Below, in pieces: positions 1-5,626 of a DNA stretch of 5,744 nucleotides (its first letter is position 1; the number at the start of each line of letters is the position of its first letter). The DNA comes from Acidimicrobiia bacterium. Lineage in GTDB: Bacteria; Actinomycetota; Acidimicrobiia; Acidimicrobiales; Acidimicrobilacustridaceae. The notes beneath the pieces were generated by a model. That model was not told where the DNA came from. It saw nothing but the letters and a program-made list of their open reading frames with translations, and ran no database searches. The position numbers and the translations under genes were made by a program. The DNA lies in contig VERC01000166.1 in the NCBI GenBank assembly GCA_018882825.1, forward strand, positions 1 to 5,744, written 5' to 3'.

Positions 1-274
1 ATGTGCACCGATCGTGACGTCGCGACACCGACGCCGGGGCCCGCAGCCCCACCATCGAGGCGTCGACCGGTGCCCGGCGCCCGTACAGGGCGTCGACCGG
101 GTGCTCGTCGAGCACCGGTTCGGCTCGCACGCACCCTGCGAGGTCGACGACCAGCAGGAGCGGACTGCGTCCGGCATCCGACACCAGTGCCCGGGCCAGG
201 GCCGCCGGGTCGGCGGGATCGATGTCGGCGGGTACGGGAACGGCGACGGTCGGTGCGAGGGTGGTCGGTGGCAT
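1..274 (-). CDS. Unrecognised protein, N-terminal 91 residues (runs off the left edge)
   Basis: An open frame reads leftward from an ATG at 274-272 to the window edge without a stop. The start is well supported: GGAGGG lies at 281-286 on the minus strand, six bases before the ATG. The peptide opens MPPTTLAPTVAVPVPADIDP, then has a helix-like stretch ending ARALVSDAGRSP, a hydrophobic strand LLLVVDLAG, and then a segment with two PVDA copies (HPVDALYG and APVDASM). The acidic, Ala/Pro/Val-rich composition and strong third-position GC look like genuine coding sequence. I do not recognise the family and see no catalytic motif in this part. It follows the exonuclease gene by 96 bases in the same direction, so co-transcription is possible. 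A rightward open frame from position 1 covers the same bases but is Arg/Pro/Gly-rich and looks like a shadow. Confidence 0.6.
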   Translation of the reverse strand, partial: MPPTTLAPTVAVPVPADIDPADPAALARALVSDAGRSPLLLVVDLAGCVRAEPVLDEHPVDALYGRRAPVDASMVGLRAPASVSRRHDRCT

Positions 275-280
275 CGGGCG

Positions 281-286
281 CCCTCC
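281..286 (-). promoter_or_regulatory. Shine-Dalgarno site for the leftmost partial gene
   Basis: GGAGGG on the minus strand, six bases upstream of the ATG at 274. It is the strongest ribosome binding site in the window and fixes that start codon. Confidence 0.6.
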
Positions 287-370
287 GGATCGTGCGGCGA
301 GGGGCGGCCGAGGGCCGGCGAGGGTCGGAAGTGTGACCGGGCGCGACGTCGGTGGGAAGTCCCGTTCGGA

Positions 371-976
371 TCAGTCGAACAGCGAACCCTGGGCCGGATG
401 TCGCCGATCGACCATGGCGGTGAGGATGGCGACGGTCACCCGGGTGTCGGCCAGCGCGCGGTGCGCGCCCTCGTGGGCGATGCCCAACGCGTCGGCACAG
501 GCGGCGAGGGTGTGTCGTCGCTGGGTGTCGAGGATGACGCGCGCCAGTTCCAGGGTGCACAACGACGGGGTGTCGGGCAGGACCATGTCGATCCTCGCCA
601 ATTCGGTGACGAGGAAGGCCTCGTCGAAGGAGAGGTTGTGGGCGCACACCATGTGATCCTCGAGCCGCTCCACCAACTCGGGGGCGATGGCGGCGAAGGA
701 GGGGGCACCGAGGAGATCGTCGCTCGTGATCCCGTGGATGTGGGTGGCGCCCGGATCGCGCTCCGGATCGACGAGTGTGGACCATTCGTCGATGACGGTC
801 CCGTCGGGAGCACAGCGGATCACGGCCACCTCGATGATGCGATCGACCGAAGGATTCAGCCCGGTGGTCTCGAGGTCGATCACGGCGAACGGCATCGTCG
901 GCGGCGTCTCCGACCACACGGATGCGTCGACCCGCCGTAGCCGCGACACCCGCGCCGTCGTCGTGTCCTCACCCAC
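371..976 (-). CDS. DEDDh 3'-5' exonuclease, DnaQ/Pol III epsilon-like
   Basis: A 201-residue exonuclease of the DnaQ superfamily, expected to remove nucleotides from 3' ends using two metal ions. All DEDDh positions are visible: D34 and E36 in VIDLETTGL (Exo I), D118 in AHNLSFDEAFL (Exo II), and H172 and D177 in HRALADT (Exo III). The family's HIHGIT segment is at 79-84. The last residues are QGSLFD, and Q196-F200 fit the QxxLF sliding-clamp-binding pattern, which favours a DNA role in replication or repair over an oligoribonuclease. The protein is a stand-alone exonuclease domain without polymerase, GIY-YIG or BRCT parts. The start chosen is GTG at 976, with AGGG at 985-988 eight bases upstream. 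An ATG at 895 (residue 28) would give a shorter protein starting just before the first catalytic strand. The gene sits 36 bases after phoH2, probably in the same transcript. It could be named dnaQ, but the true replicative proofreader cannot be distinguished from paralogues here. Confidence 0.9.
   Translation of the reverse strand: MGEDTTTARVSRLRRVDASVWSETPPTMPFAVIDLETTGLNPSVDRIIEVAVIRCAPDGTVIDEWSTLVDPERDPGATHIHGITSDDLLGAPSFAAIAPELVERLEDHMVCAHNLSFDEAFLVTELARIDMVLPDTPSLCTLELARVILDTQRRHTLAACADALGIAHEGAHRALADTRVTVAILTAMVDRRHPAQGSLFD
377..391 (-). other. Putative beta-clamp-binding motif QGSLF at the exonuclease C-terminus
   Basis: The codons for residues 196-200 of the exonuclease read Gln-Gly-Ser-Leu-Phe, followed only by Asp and the stop. 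Bacterial sliding-clamp-binding peptides commonly follow QxxLF (for example QLSLF) and often lie in disordered tails. The match is seen directly; clamp binding is inferred. Confidence 0.5.
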
Positions 977-984
977 TCGCCGAA

Positions 985-988
985 CCCT
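985..988 (-). promoter_or_regulatory. Weak Shine-Dalgarno site for the exonuclease
   Basis: AGGG on the minus strand, eight bases before the GTG at 976. It is the reason to prefer this GTG over the downstream ATG at 895, where only a GGAG with a long 12-base spacer is seen. Confidence 0.35.
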
Positions 989-1012
989 AGGTCCGACCTG
1001 TGACGGCGACGC

Positions 1013-2317
1013 TCAGCCGTCGAGCGGTCCGTCGAGCAGTTCGGTGACCACGGCGGCGATCTCGCTGCGTTCGGAGCGGGTGAGAGTGATGTGTCCGAAG
1101 ATCGGGTGGCCCCGCAGTGCCTCGATCACCGCCATCACGCCGTCATGTCGCCCGACTCGCAGGTTGTCGCGTTGGGCGACGTCATGGGTCAGTACGACGC
1201 GACTTCCCTCACCGAGACGACTGAGAGCGGTGAGGAGCACAGGGCGTTCGAGGTTCTGCGCCTCGTCGATGATCACGAACGTGTCGGTGAGGCTGCGACC
1301 ACGAATGTGGGTCAGCGGGAGCACCTCCAGCAGGCCGCGGTGGATGACCTCGTCGATGATCTCCGGTCCGGTGATCGCCTCCAGGCCGTCGAGCACGGCG
1401 GCCGACCACGGACTCATCTTCTCGAACTCGTTCCCGGGCAGGTACCCCAACTCCTGGCCACCCACCGCGTAGAGCGGACGGAACACGACGACGCGCTTGT
1501 GGATGCGCTGTTCGAGCACCGACTCGAGTCCGGCGGCGAGGGCGAGCACGCTCTTCCCGGTCCCGGCCGGTCCGCCCAACGACACGATGCCCACCGTCGG
1601 GTCGGCGAGGAGATCGATGGCGATCCGCTGTTCGGCCGAGCGACCTCGCACGTCGAACAGGTGACCGTCGCGGCGCACCAGGTGCAGTGACTTGTCGGCA
1701 TGCACTCGGGCCAGCGCCGACTGCGAACCCGAGTGCAGCACGACTCCGCTGTGACACGGGAGGTCGCGAGCGCGTTCGTCATCGACCGCGCCGGTGTCGA
1801 ACAGGGCATCGATGAGCGCGCTCTCGCACTGGAGGTCGACCAGGCCCGTCCAACTGTCGTCGGAGGCGAGTTCGTTCCGGTACTCGTCGGCCGACAGTCC
1901 GACGATCGACGCCTTGATGCGGAGGGGGAGGTCCTTGGTCACGACCGTCACGTCGTTGCCCTCGGCCGCGAGGTTCCGGGCCACGGCGAGGATGCGGTGA
2001 TCGTTCGTGTCGCCGGCCAGGGTGGGAGGGAGCGCGCCGAGGTCCTGATGGTTGATCTCCACCCGCATCGTCCCGCCGTGGTCGTTGACCGGGATCGGTT
2101 CCATGAGCGTGCCGTGCTCGACGCGCCAGCGCTCGAGTTGACGGAGGGCCTGACGGGCCGACCAGCCCAGTTCGGGGTGGTTGCGCTTCGACTCCAACTC
2201 GAGGACGACGACCACCGGGAGCACCACGTCGTGTTCCTCGAATCGGATCATCGCCTTGGGGTCTGCCAGGAGGACGGAGGTGTCGAGCACGTAGAGACGA
2301 CGATCGTGCGAGGTCAC
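1013..2317 (-). CDS. phoH2: PhoH2-type protein: PIN ribonuclease domain fused to PhoH ATPase
   Basis: Cytoplasmic two-domain enzyme. Characterised mycobacterial PhoH2 proteins unwind and cleave RNA using ATP. With the start chosen it is 434 residues, the usual size for actinobacterial PhoH2. Residues 1 to about 140 are a PIN domain: [12 protein letters not shown] carries the first acidic residue D12, followed by E40 in VVLELES, D106 in [11 protein letters not shown] and D129 in [12 protein letters not shown]. The C-terminal half is the PhoH P-loop domain with Walker [10 protein letters not shown] (248-256) and Walker [10 protein letters not shown] (347-355), plus the family segment [16 protein letters not shown] between them. 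Both domains look intact. The start is GTG 2317: AGGAG lies at 2322-2326 (four-base spacer) and the first strand of the PIN domain follows at once. A GTG at 2368 would add 17 residues and is an alternative. The GTG overlaps the stop of a possible small upstream ORF by GTGA, which recalls the mycobacterial phoAT-phoH2 pair, where a small gene precedes phoH2. The exonuclease gene follows 36 bases later. Confidence 0.93.
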   Translation of the reverse strand: MTSHDRRLYVLDTSVLLADPKAMIRFEEHDVVLPVVVVLELESKRNHPELGWSARQALRQLERWRVEHGTLMEPIPVNDHGGTMRVEINHQDLGALPPTLAGDTNDHRILAVARNLAAEGNDVTVVTKDLPLRIKASIVGLSADEYRNELASDDSWTGLVDLQCESALIDALFDTGAVDDERARDLPCHSGVVLHSGSQSALARVHADKSLHLVRRDGHLFDVRGRSAEQRIAIDLLADPTVGIVSLGGPAGTGKSVLALAAGLESVLEQRIHKRVVVFRPLYAVGGQELGYLPGNEFEKMSPWSAAVLDGLEAITGPEIIDEVIHRGLLEVLPLTHIRGRSLTDTFVIIDEAQNLERPVLLTALSRLGEGSRVVLTHDVAQRDNLRVGRHDGVMAVIEALRGHPIFGHITLTRSERSEIAAVVTELLDGPLDG

Positions 2318-2397
2318 GAGACTCCTGCGATCTGCGGGCTGCCGATATGTGGGTGCTGCGGATGACACGGCGCCGGCTCGTCGGCCGACTCACTCAT
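2314..2397 (-). CDS. Possible 27-residue small ORF coupled to phoH2
   Basis: An ATG at 2397 opens a 27-codon frame whose TGA (2316-2314) overlaps the phoH2 GTG as GTGA. The peptide begins [10 protein letters not shown] and contains the Cys/His/Pro cluster CHPQHPHI. The overlap with phoH2 and the presence of small upstream antitoxin genes (phoAT) before phoH2 in mycobacteria make translation conceivable. Against it: only AAGG directly abuts the ATG, an in-frame TGA lies two codons upstream, and the peptide is shorter than a typical antitoxin. It also competes with a longer phoH2 reading from GTG 2368. It could be a leader peptide, a true small protein, or chance. Confidence 0.25.
   Translation of the reverse strand: MSESADEPAPCHPQHPHIGSPQIAGVS
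2322..2326 (-). promoter_or_regulatory. Shine-Dalgarno site deciding the phoH2 start
   Basis: AGGAG on the minus strand, four bases upstream of GTG 2317. The spacer is short but the site is clear, whereas the upstream GTG at 2368 is preceded by GAGCCGGCGCC with no good match. Confidence 0.45.
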
Positions 2398-2431
2398 CCT
2401 TCACCGCGTCGGGGTCGGTGGCGCGGATACC

Positions 2432-2446
2432 CGACCGGCCCGGTCG
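2432..2446 (-). repeat. Seven-base palindrome just after the deacetylase stop
   Basis: CGACCGG and CCGGTCG flank a single C, five bases beyond the stop codon of the LmbE-like gene. It could fold into a small GC hairpin or bind a dimeric protein. No U-tract follows, so a classic Rho-independent terminator is not supported. The region 2398-2450 shows nothing else that I can identify. Confidence 0.3.
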
Positions 2447-2450
2447 CGGT

Positions 2451-3224
2451 TCACAGTCCGGTCATCAGCCGGAAGACCTCGCCCGCCTCGATCCCGGTGC
2501 GTTCGCCCACGGCACGGGCATGGTCACGGACCCTCAGGGCGAACTCTCGGCGCGAGTGCTCGTCGTCGGGGTCGATCCCGTGGGTGGTGAGGAACTGGCT
2601 GGCGTGGGCACAGAGTGCGTCGACCTTCACGTCGATGAAGGCCGAGATGTCCTCGACGTGGTCGGGTTCGTCGGCCTCGAACAGCAGCAGGGCATCGGGA
2701 CGGTGCACCCCGAGGCCGTGATGACCGAAGTAGTGCGGATCACGGGCGGCCACGATGGCGTCGATCGCCAACCAGCCGGCGTTGCGATGATCGGGGTGCA
2801 GGCGGTACCGCTTCCACGGATCGTGGGCCAGGACCACGGTCGGTGTCAGCGAGCGGATCCACCAGGTGACCTGATCACGAACGTGGAGGGTGGCCTGCAA
2901 CTCGCCATCGGTGTGATCGAGCATCACGACCTTCCCGGTCGACCCGAGTCGGCGGGCGGCCTCGACCTGTTCGGCGCGGCGCATCTCGACCAGCTCGCCG
3001 GTGTCGGCCGAGGTGTCCCAGGTGCCCTTGGCGCCGTCGGTGAGAACGAGGTGGTTGACGATGCAGCCGGCCGCCGCCCATTTGGCCAGGGTGCCTCCGC
3101 ACTGGAACTCGGCGTCGTCGGGATGGGCCACGATGGCCAGCGCGCTCGATGGCACCGCCAGGTCCTGCGTCGCCATCGGACCGGGCGGAAGATCGCCCAG
3201 TGGCAGAGGGGGTCGATCGTTCAC
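2451..3224 (-). CDS. LmbE/PIG-L family zinc-dependent deacetylase
   Basis: Cytoplasmic metal-dependent N-deacetylase of the LmbE/PIG-L family. Members remove acetyl groups from N-acetylglucosaminyl compounds (MshB and Mca in mycothiol metabolism, BshB in bacillithiol, PIG-L in GPI synthesis). From GTG 3224 it is 257 residues. The signature AHPDDAEF gives zinc ligand H34, likely catalytic base D36 and zinc ligand D37. The second motif RLHPDHRNAG supplies H143 and the third zinc ligand H146, by alignment with MshB. LVLTDGAKGTWD (59-70) is the segment after the first motif typical of LmbE proteins. No signal peptide or membrane helix is seen. The GTG overlaps the cofC stop as GTGA, suggesting translational coupling. 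ATG 3176, which gives 241 residues and begins MATQDLAVPSSALAIVAHPDD, is a serious alternative because the added N-terminus is Pro-rich; neither start has a good ribosome binding site. The substrate cannot be deduced; the sequence is not close enough by eye to call it mshB. Confidence 0.9.
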   Translation of the reverse strand: MNDRPPLPLGDLPPGPMATQDLAVPSSALAIVAHPDDAEFQCGGTLAKWAAAGCIVNHLVLTDGAKGTWDTSADTGELVEMRRAEQVEAARRLGSTGKVVMLDHTDGELQATLHVRDQVTWWIRSLTPTVVLAHDPWKRYRLHPDHRNAGWLAIDAIVAARDPHYFGHHGLGVHRPDALLLFEADEPDHVEDISAFIDVKVDALCAHASQFLTTHGIDPDDEHSRREFALRVRDHARAVGERTGIEAGEVFRLMTGL

Positions 3225-3799
3225 CCCGCTGTGCACCACTGCGGCGTGACCAGATCGGCGGGGACGTCGACATCCCACCCGAGCCGCTCGTCGTGCTCGA
3301 TGTGCACGTGTTCGGAACGCCGGTGCGCTTCGACGACGTGTCGGCCGAACGATCCCGGGCCGTAGGAGAACTCGAATCGACTGTCGGTGGGCAGCACGAT
3401 CACGTTGGTGCCGTCCTCCCGACGGTCGGGGACGAGGGTGATGCCGTCGCGCCCGGTGAGATGGGTCAGGTCTCGGGCGTGGGGGAGGTCGGCGTGCACC
3501 ACGATCACGCGCTCGACGCCGCGTCGGGCGAGATCGGCCACTCCCTCGGTCACGGCGCCGTTCAGCCCGCGGCCCGGTTTCCACGACACGTCGGCACCCG
3601 AGCGGGTGGCCCACTCGGCCACCGCGTGGTCGTCGCACACCACCCACACCCTCAGGGGTGACGCGGCGCGCACGACCGTGGTGGCCATCGACTCGGCCAA
3701 CGCCGCCCGCTCGTCCGGGTCGAGTGCCGGGGCCAGACGCGCCTTGGCGTCGGCGAACGCCTTGACCGGGATGAGCACGGCGGTGTCGGGCGCGACCAC
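3221..3799 (-). CDS. cofC: CofC/FbiD guanylyltransferase of coenzyme F420 biosynthesis
   Basis: Nucleotidyltransferase that joins GTP to a three-carbon phosphate, giving the guanylated intermediate that CofD/FbiA attaches to Fo. Archaeal CofC uses 2-phospho-L-lactate, while the mycobacterial homologue FbiD was shown to use phosphoenolpyruvate; the substrate here is not readable by eye. The 192-residue protein carries the family landmarks in order: VLIPVKAFADAKARL (8-22), the nucleotide-binding start; PGRGLNGAV (75-83); VVHADLP (100-106), metal-binding Asp; PDRREDGTN (124-132); YGPGSFGRH (146-154); and DVDVPADL near the C-terminus. The start taken is GTG 3799, seven residues before a second GTG at 3778. 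It has no Shine-Dalgarno but has TACACT six bases upstream, as expected for a leaderless start. Its stop overlaps the deacetylase GTG by four bases. No other F420 gene is in the window. The open frame continues much further upstream, antisense to the rightward gene, but that extension is Arg/Gly-rich shadow. Confidence 0.9.
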   Translation of the reverse strand: MVAPDTAVLIPVKAFADAKARLAPALDPDERAALAESMATTVVRAASPLRVWVVCDDHAVAEWATRSGADVSWKPGRGLNGAVTEGVADLARRGVERVIVVHADLPHARDLTHLTGRDGITLVPDRREDGTNVIVLPTDSRFEFSYGPGSFGRHVVEAHRRSEHVHIEHDERLGWDVDVPADLVTPQWCTAG

Positions 3800-3805
3800 G
3801 TCGGG

Positions 3806-3811
3806 AGTGTA
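3806..3811 (-). promoter_or_regulatory. Putative -10 element of cofC (leaderless start)
   Basis: TACACT on the minus strand fits actinobacterial TANNNT and ends six bases before GTG 3799. Transcription would then begin at or next to the start codon, matching the lack of a ribosome binding site. No -35 resembling TTGACA is visible. Confidence 0.4.
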
Positions 3812-3843
3812 GGGCGGCGAGCCGAGCGGGCCCCCGGTCGCTG

Positions 3844-3922
3844 CTCCGCTCGCGCTGGTACCGGTCTCGACGCATCTGCGGGAAGGGAAGGAGCGAGCGC
3901 AGCCGGAACTAGCGTCGAGACG
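3844..3922. repeat. REP-like imperfect inverted-repeat element between divergent genes
   Basis: GTCTCGACGC at 3864-3873 pairs perfectly with GCGTCGAGAC at 3912-3921. Inside this, CTGCG (3876-3880) pairs with CGCAG (3898-3902), leaving a purine-rich GGAAGGGAAGGAGCGAG loop. The flanking CTCCGCTCGCGCT (3844-3856) resembles in reverse the GGAGCGAGCGCAGC stretch in the loop. The wording GAGCGAGCGCAGC followed by GTCGAGAC recalls REP-like elements found between genes in many actinobacterial genomes. The inverted repeat is seen directly; membership of a repeat family is inferred from memory. It reaches to the base before the ATG at 3923. Confidence 0.5.
3910..3915 (+). promoter_or_regulatory. Putative -10 element of the rightward gene (leaderless start)
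   Basis: TAGCGT fits TANNNT and ends seven bases before ATG 3923, so transcription could start at the ATG. It lies partly within the right arm of the inverted repeat. No -35 match is visible, and the T residues are few enough that this could be chance. Confidence 0.3.
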
Positions 3923-5626
3923 ATGGCAACCGAGGTCCATGACGTCGCCGAGCGTTCGATCACCATCGCCGCACTGGCCACCGGCGGAGCCATCGGTCTC
4001 GATCGACACGGTGTGGTGCGCTCGGACGCCGGGCCCTGGTCGATGGATTGGGCCGTCGGTGCCGCCGATGGTTGGCATCTTGCGTCGACCGATGCCGCCG
4101 TGCGGCAGTGGTTGGTGGAGGACACGCCGGTGGTGGTCTCGGCGCTGCGGGTGCCCGATGGCGCGATCGAGCACCGGTGCTGGGCCGGCGTCGTCGCTGG
4201 TCGACCGTTCGCCATGATCGAGCTGCACAACGCCGCGCCGGTGGCGGTGGCCGTGGCCGTCGTCATCCGCCCGTCCGCGGATCGACACCTCGGCTCCATC
4301 GGGCTCGATGACGCCGAGGTGCGCGTCGATGGTCGGCGGACGCTGTGGTTCACACGGGCGCCGTCCCGTTCGATGGTCGGGACCACGGCGGCGGTGCTCG
4401 ACGCGATCGCCTCCGGGACCGCCGACGGCAGGTGGCCGGTCGACGGCGTGCGATCCGCCGACGGGGATGCCGCGGCCGCCTTCGTGTTCCCGCTGCCGCA
4501 CACGGCGTCGATGCGCATGGCCCTCGCCCTCGACGACGTGCCCGACGGCGTGCCGGTCGACGTGGCGTCGATGGTCGCGTCGGACGTGGTGGTGTCGGGT
4601 TGGCGAACGCAGACGGCGGGCGCTCCTCGCATCGATCTCCCCGAACGCGACGCCGCATCGGCCATCGACGCGGCTCGACGCCACCTGTTGGTGCACGCCG
4701 GACTGCGTCTGCGCGCCGGGGTCGATGACGACGCCACCGGACTGGCGGCCGAGATGGCGATGGCCCTGGACGAGCACGGCCTGCACGTCACCGCTCGTGA
4801 TCTCCTCGGCGCTGCCCTCGCCACCCGACGGAGCGACGGGTCGTTCGGAGCCGGCGACACGATCACCACGGCGCGCGTCCTCGTGGCGCTCGATCGACAC
4901 CGGCGACTGGCCGATGACGGTCCTATGGACGACGAGTTGGTGGCGATCATGGCCGCTGGCGCCGACCGGTTGCGTCGACGCGTGCTCGGCTCGCGGTGGC
5001 CTCGCGCGGCGCGACCGTCCCGCGTCGGTCGGCTCCGGGCCGATGCCGCCGACGCTCGCTGGACCCTGCAGGCGCTGCAGTCGGCGGCCGCCAGTCTGAG
5101 GGCATCAGGGCAGACCGACGCGGCGGCCGTCGTCGATGGGCACGCGATGTCGTTGCGCCGCGAGGTCCCCGATCGTGCCGGTGCCGGGCACGACGGTGCG
5201 GGTCGCGCCATGGGTGATGTCGTCACCGGGCTGCGACGACGGTTGGCCGAGGGTGTGCCGTGTTGGACGTGGCCGTCGACCGAACTCGGCGACGATCCAT
5301 GGCGCGCGGTCGAGTTCCTCCGTTCGGTACGGGCGTTGCTCGTCGACGACGACGGCGACGGGATCGATCTGCTCCCCGATGCCATCGACGAATGGTTCGG
5401 CAGTCCACTCGCGGTGCACGACCTGCCCACCGCGCACGGACGCGTCTCGTTCGCTCTCCGCTGGCACGGGGCGCGCCCGGCGATGCTCTGGGATCTGGCG
5501 CTGCGCGACGACGCCGCGCCCGTCCGCGTGTCGGCGTCGATGCTCGATCCGGCGTGGATGTCGACCGACCCGAGATCGGAGGCACTGCTGGCCGAGCCGC
5601 ACCACGAACACCGGTCGTTCACGTGA
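3923..5626 (+). CDS. Unknown protein with glycosidase-like (beta-sandwich plus helical toroid) architecture
   Basis: A 567-residue protein that I cannot assign to a characterised family. Residues 1 to about 220 look like beta-strands (WAVGAADGWHLAS, DTPVVVSALRVP, GRPFAMIELHNAAPVAVAVA, MRMALALDD), resembling the N-terminal sandwich domain of debranching-enzyme and GH15-like proteins. From about 245 to 490 it is Ala-rich and helical, with paired-helix segments such as AIDAARRHLLVHAGLRL, and with DGSFGAGDTITTARVLVAL near 305, like an alpha/alpha toroid. The C-terminal part ends with strands around VSFALRWHGARPAMLWDL (RWHG at 513-516), a wording I associate with the C-terminal sandwich of such proteins. 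I cannot locate a paired Glu/Asp catalytic motif, so it may be a sensor or scaffold. No signal peptide or membrane helix is seen, so it is probably cytoplasmic. ATG 3923 is the first good start; there is no ribosome binding site but TAGCGT lies seven bases before it. The stop overlaps the next gene by GTGA. The long leftward open frames across this gene are Arg/Ser/Pro-rich shadows. Confidence 0.8.
   Translation: MATEVHDVAERSITIAALATGGAIGLDRHGVVRSDAGPWSMDWAVGAADGWHLASTDAAVRQWLVEDTPVVVSALRVPDGAIEHRCWAGVVAGRPFAMIELHNAAPVAVAVAVVIRPSADRHLGSIGLDDAEVRVDGRRTLWFTRAPSRSMVGTTAAVLDAIASGTADGRWPVDGVRSADGDAAAAFVFPLPHTASMRMALALDDVPDGVPVDVASMVASDVVVSGWRTQTAGAPRIDLPERDAASAIDAARRHLLVHAGLRLRAGVDDDATGLAAEMAMALDEHGLHVTARDLLGAALATRRSDGSFGAGDTITTARVLVALDRHRRLADDGPMDDELVAIMAAGADRLRRRVLGSRWPRAARPSRVGRLRADAADARWTLQALQSAAASLRASGQTDAAAVVDGHAMSLRREVPDRAGAGHDGAGRAMGDVVTGLRRRLAEGVPCWTWPSTELGDDPWRAVEFLRSVRALLVDDDGDGIDLLPDAIDEWFGSPLAVHDLPTAHGRVSFALRWHGARPAMLWDLALRDDAAPVRVSASMLDPAWMSTDPRSEALLAEPHHEHRSFT

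Noticed and set aside
61..100. Near-direct repeat CGTCGACCGG at 61-70 and 91-100
   Set aside because: Both copies fall in the coding frame and encode the short PVDA repeats; GTCGAC-type words are common in this sequence, so no separate element is supported.
305..317. Small GC hairpin CGGCC-GAG-GGCCG between the exonuclease stop and the next gene, as a terminator
   Set aside because: The stem is only five bases and no T-run follows in the transcribed direction, so it is indistinguishable from chance in such GC-rich sequence.
14..940. Rightward 308-codon open frame over the exonuclease gene
   Set aside because: It is Gly/Arg/His-rich with no motif, and lies opposite a protein with every DEDDh catalytic residue.
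2349..3365. Rightward 338-codon open frame over the deacetylase gene
   Set aside because: It is a shadow of the LmbE-like gene, whose AHPDD and HPDH motifs are intact on the other strand.
3800..4900. Upstream extension of the cofC frame giving a 559-residue protein
   Set aside because: The added part is His/Arg/Gly-rich, low-complexity and antisense to the rightward gene. The recognisable CofC domain starts within ten residues of GTG 3799.
3652..5622. Long leftward open frame (656 codons) antisense to the rightward unknown gene
   Set aside because: The product is dominated by Arg, Ser, Pro and Ala without any domain pattern, as expected when high-GC coding sequence is read antisense. The rightward frame has balanced composition and alternating strand/helix patterns.
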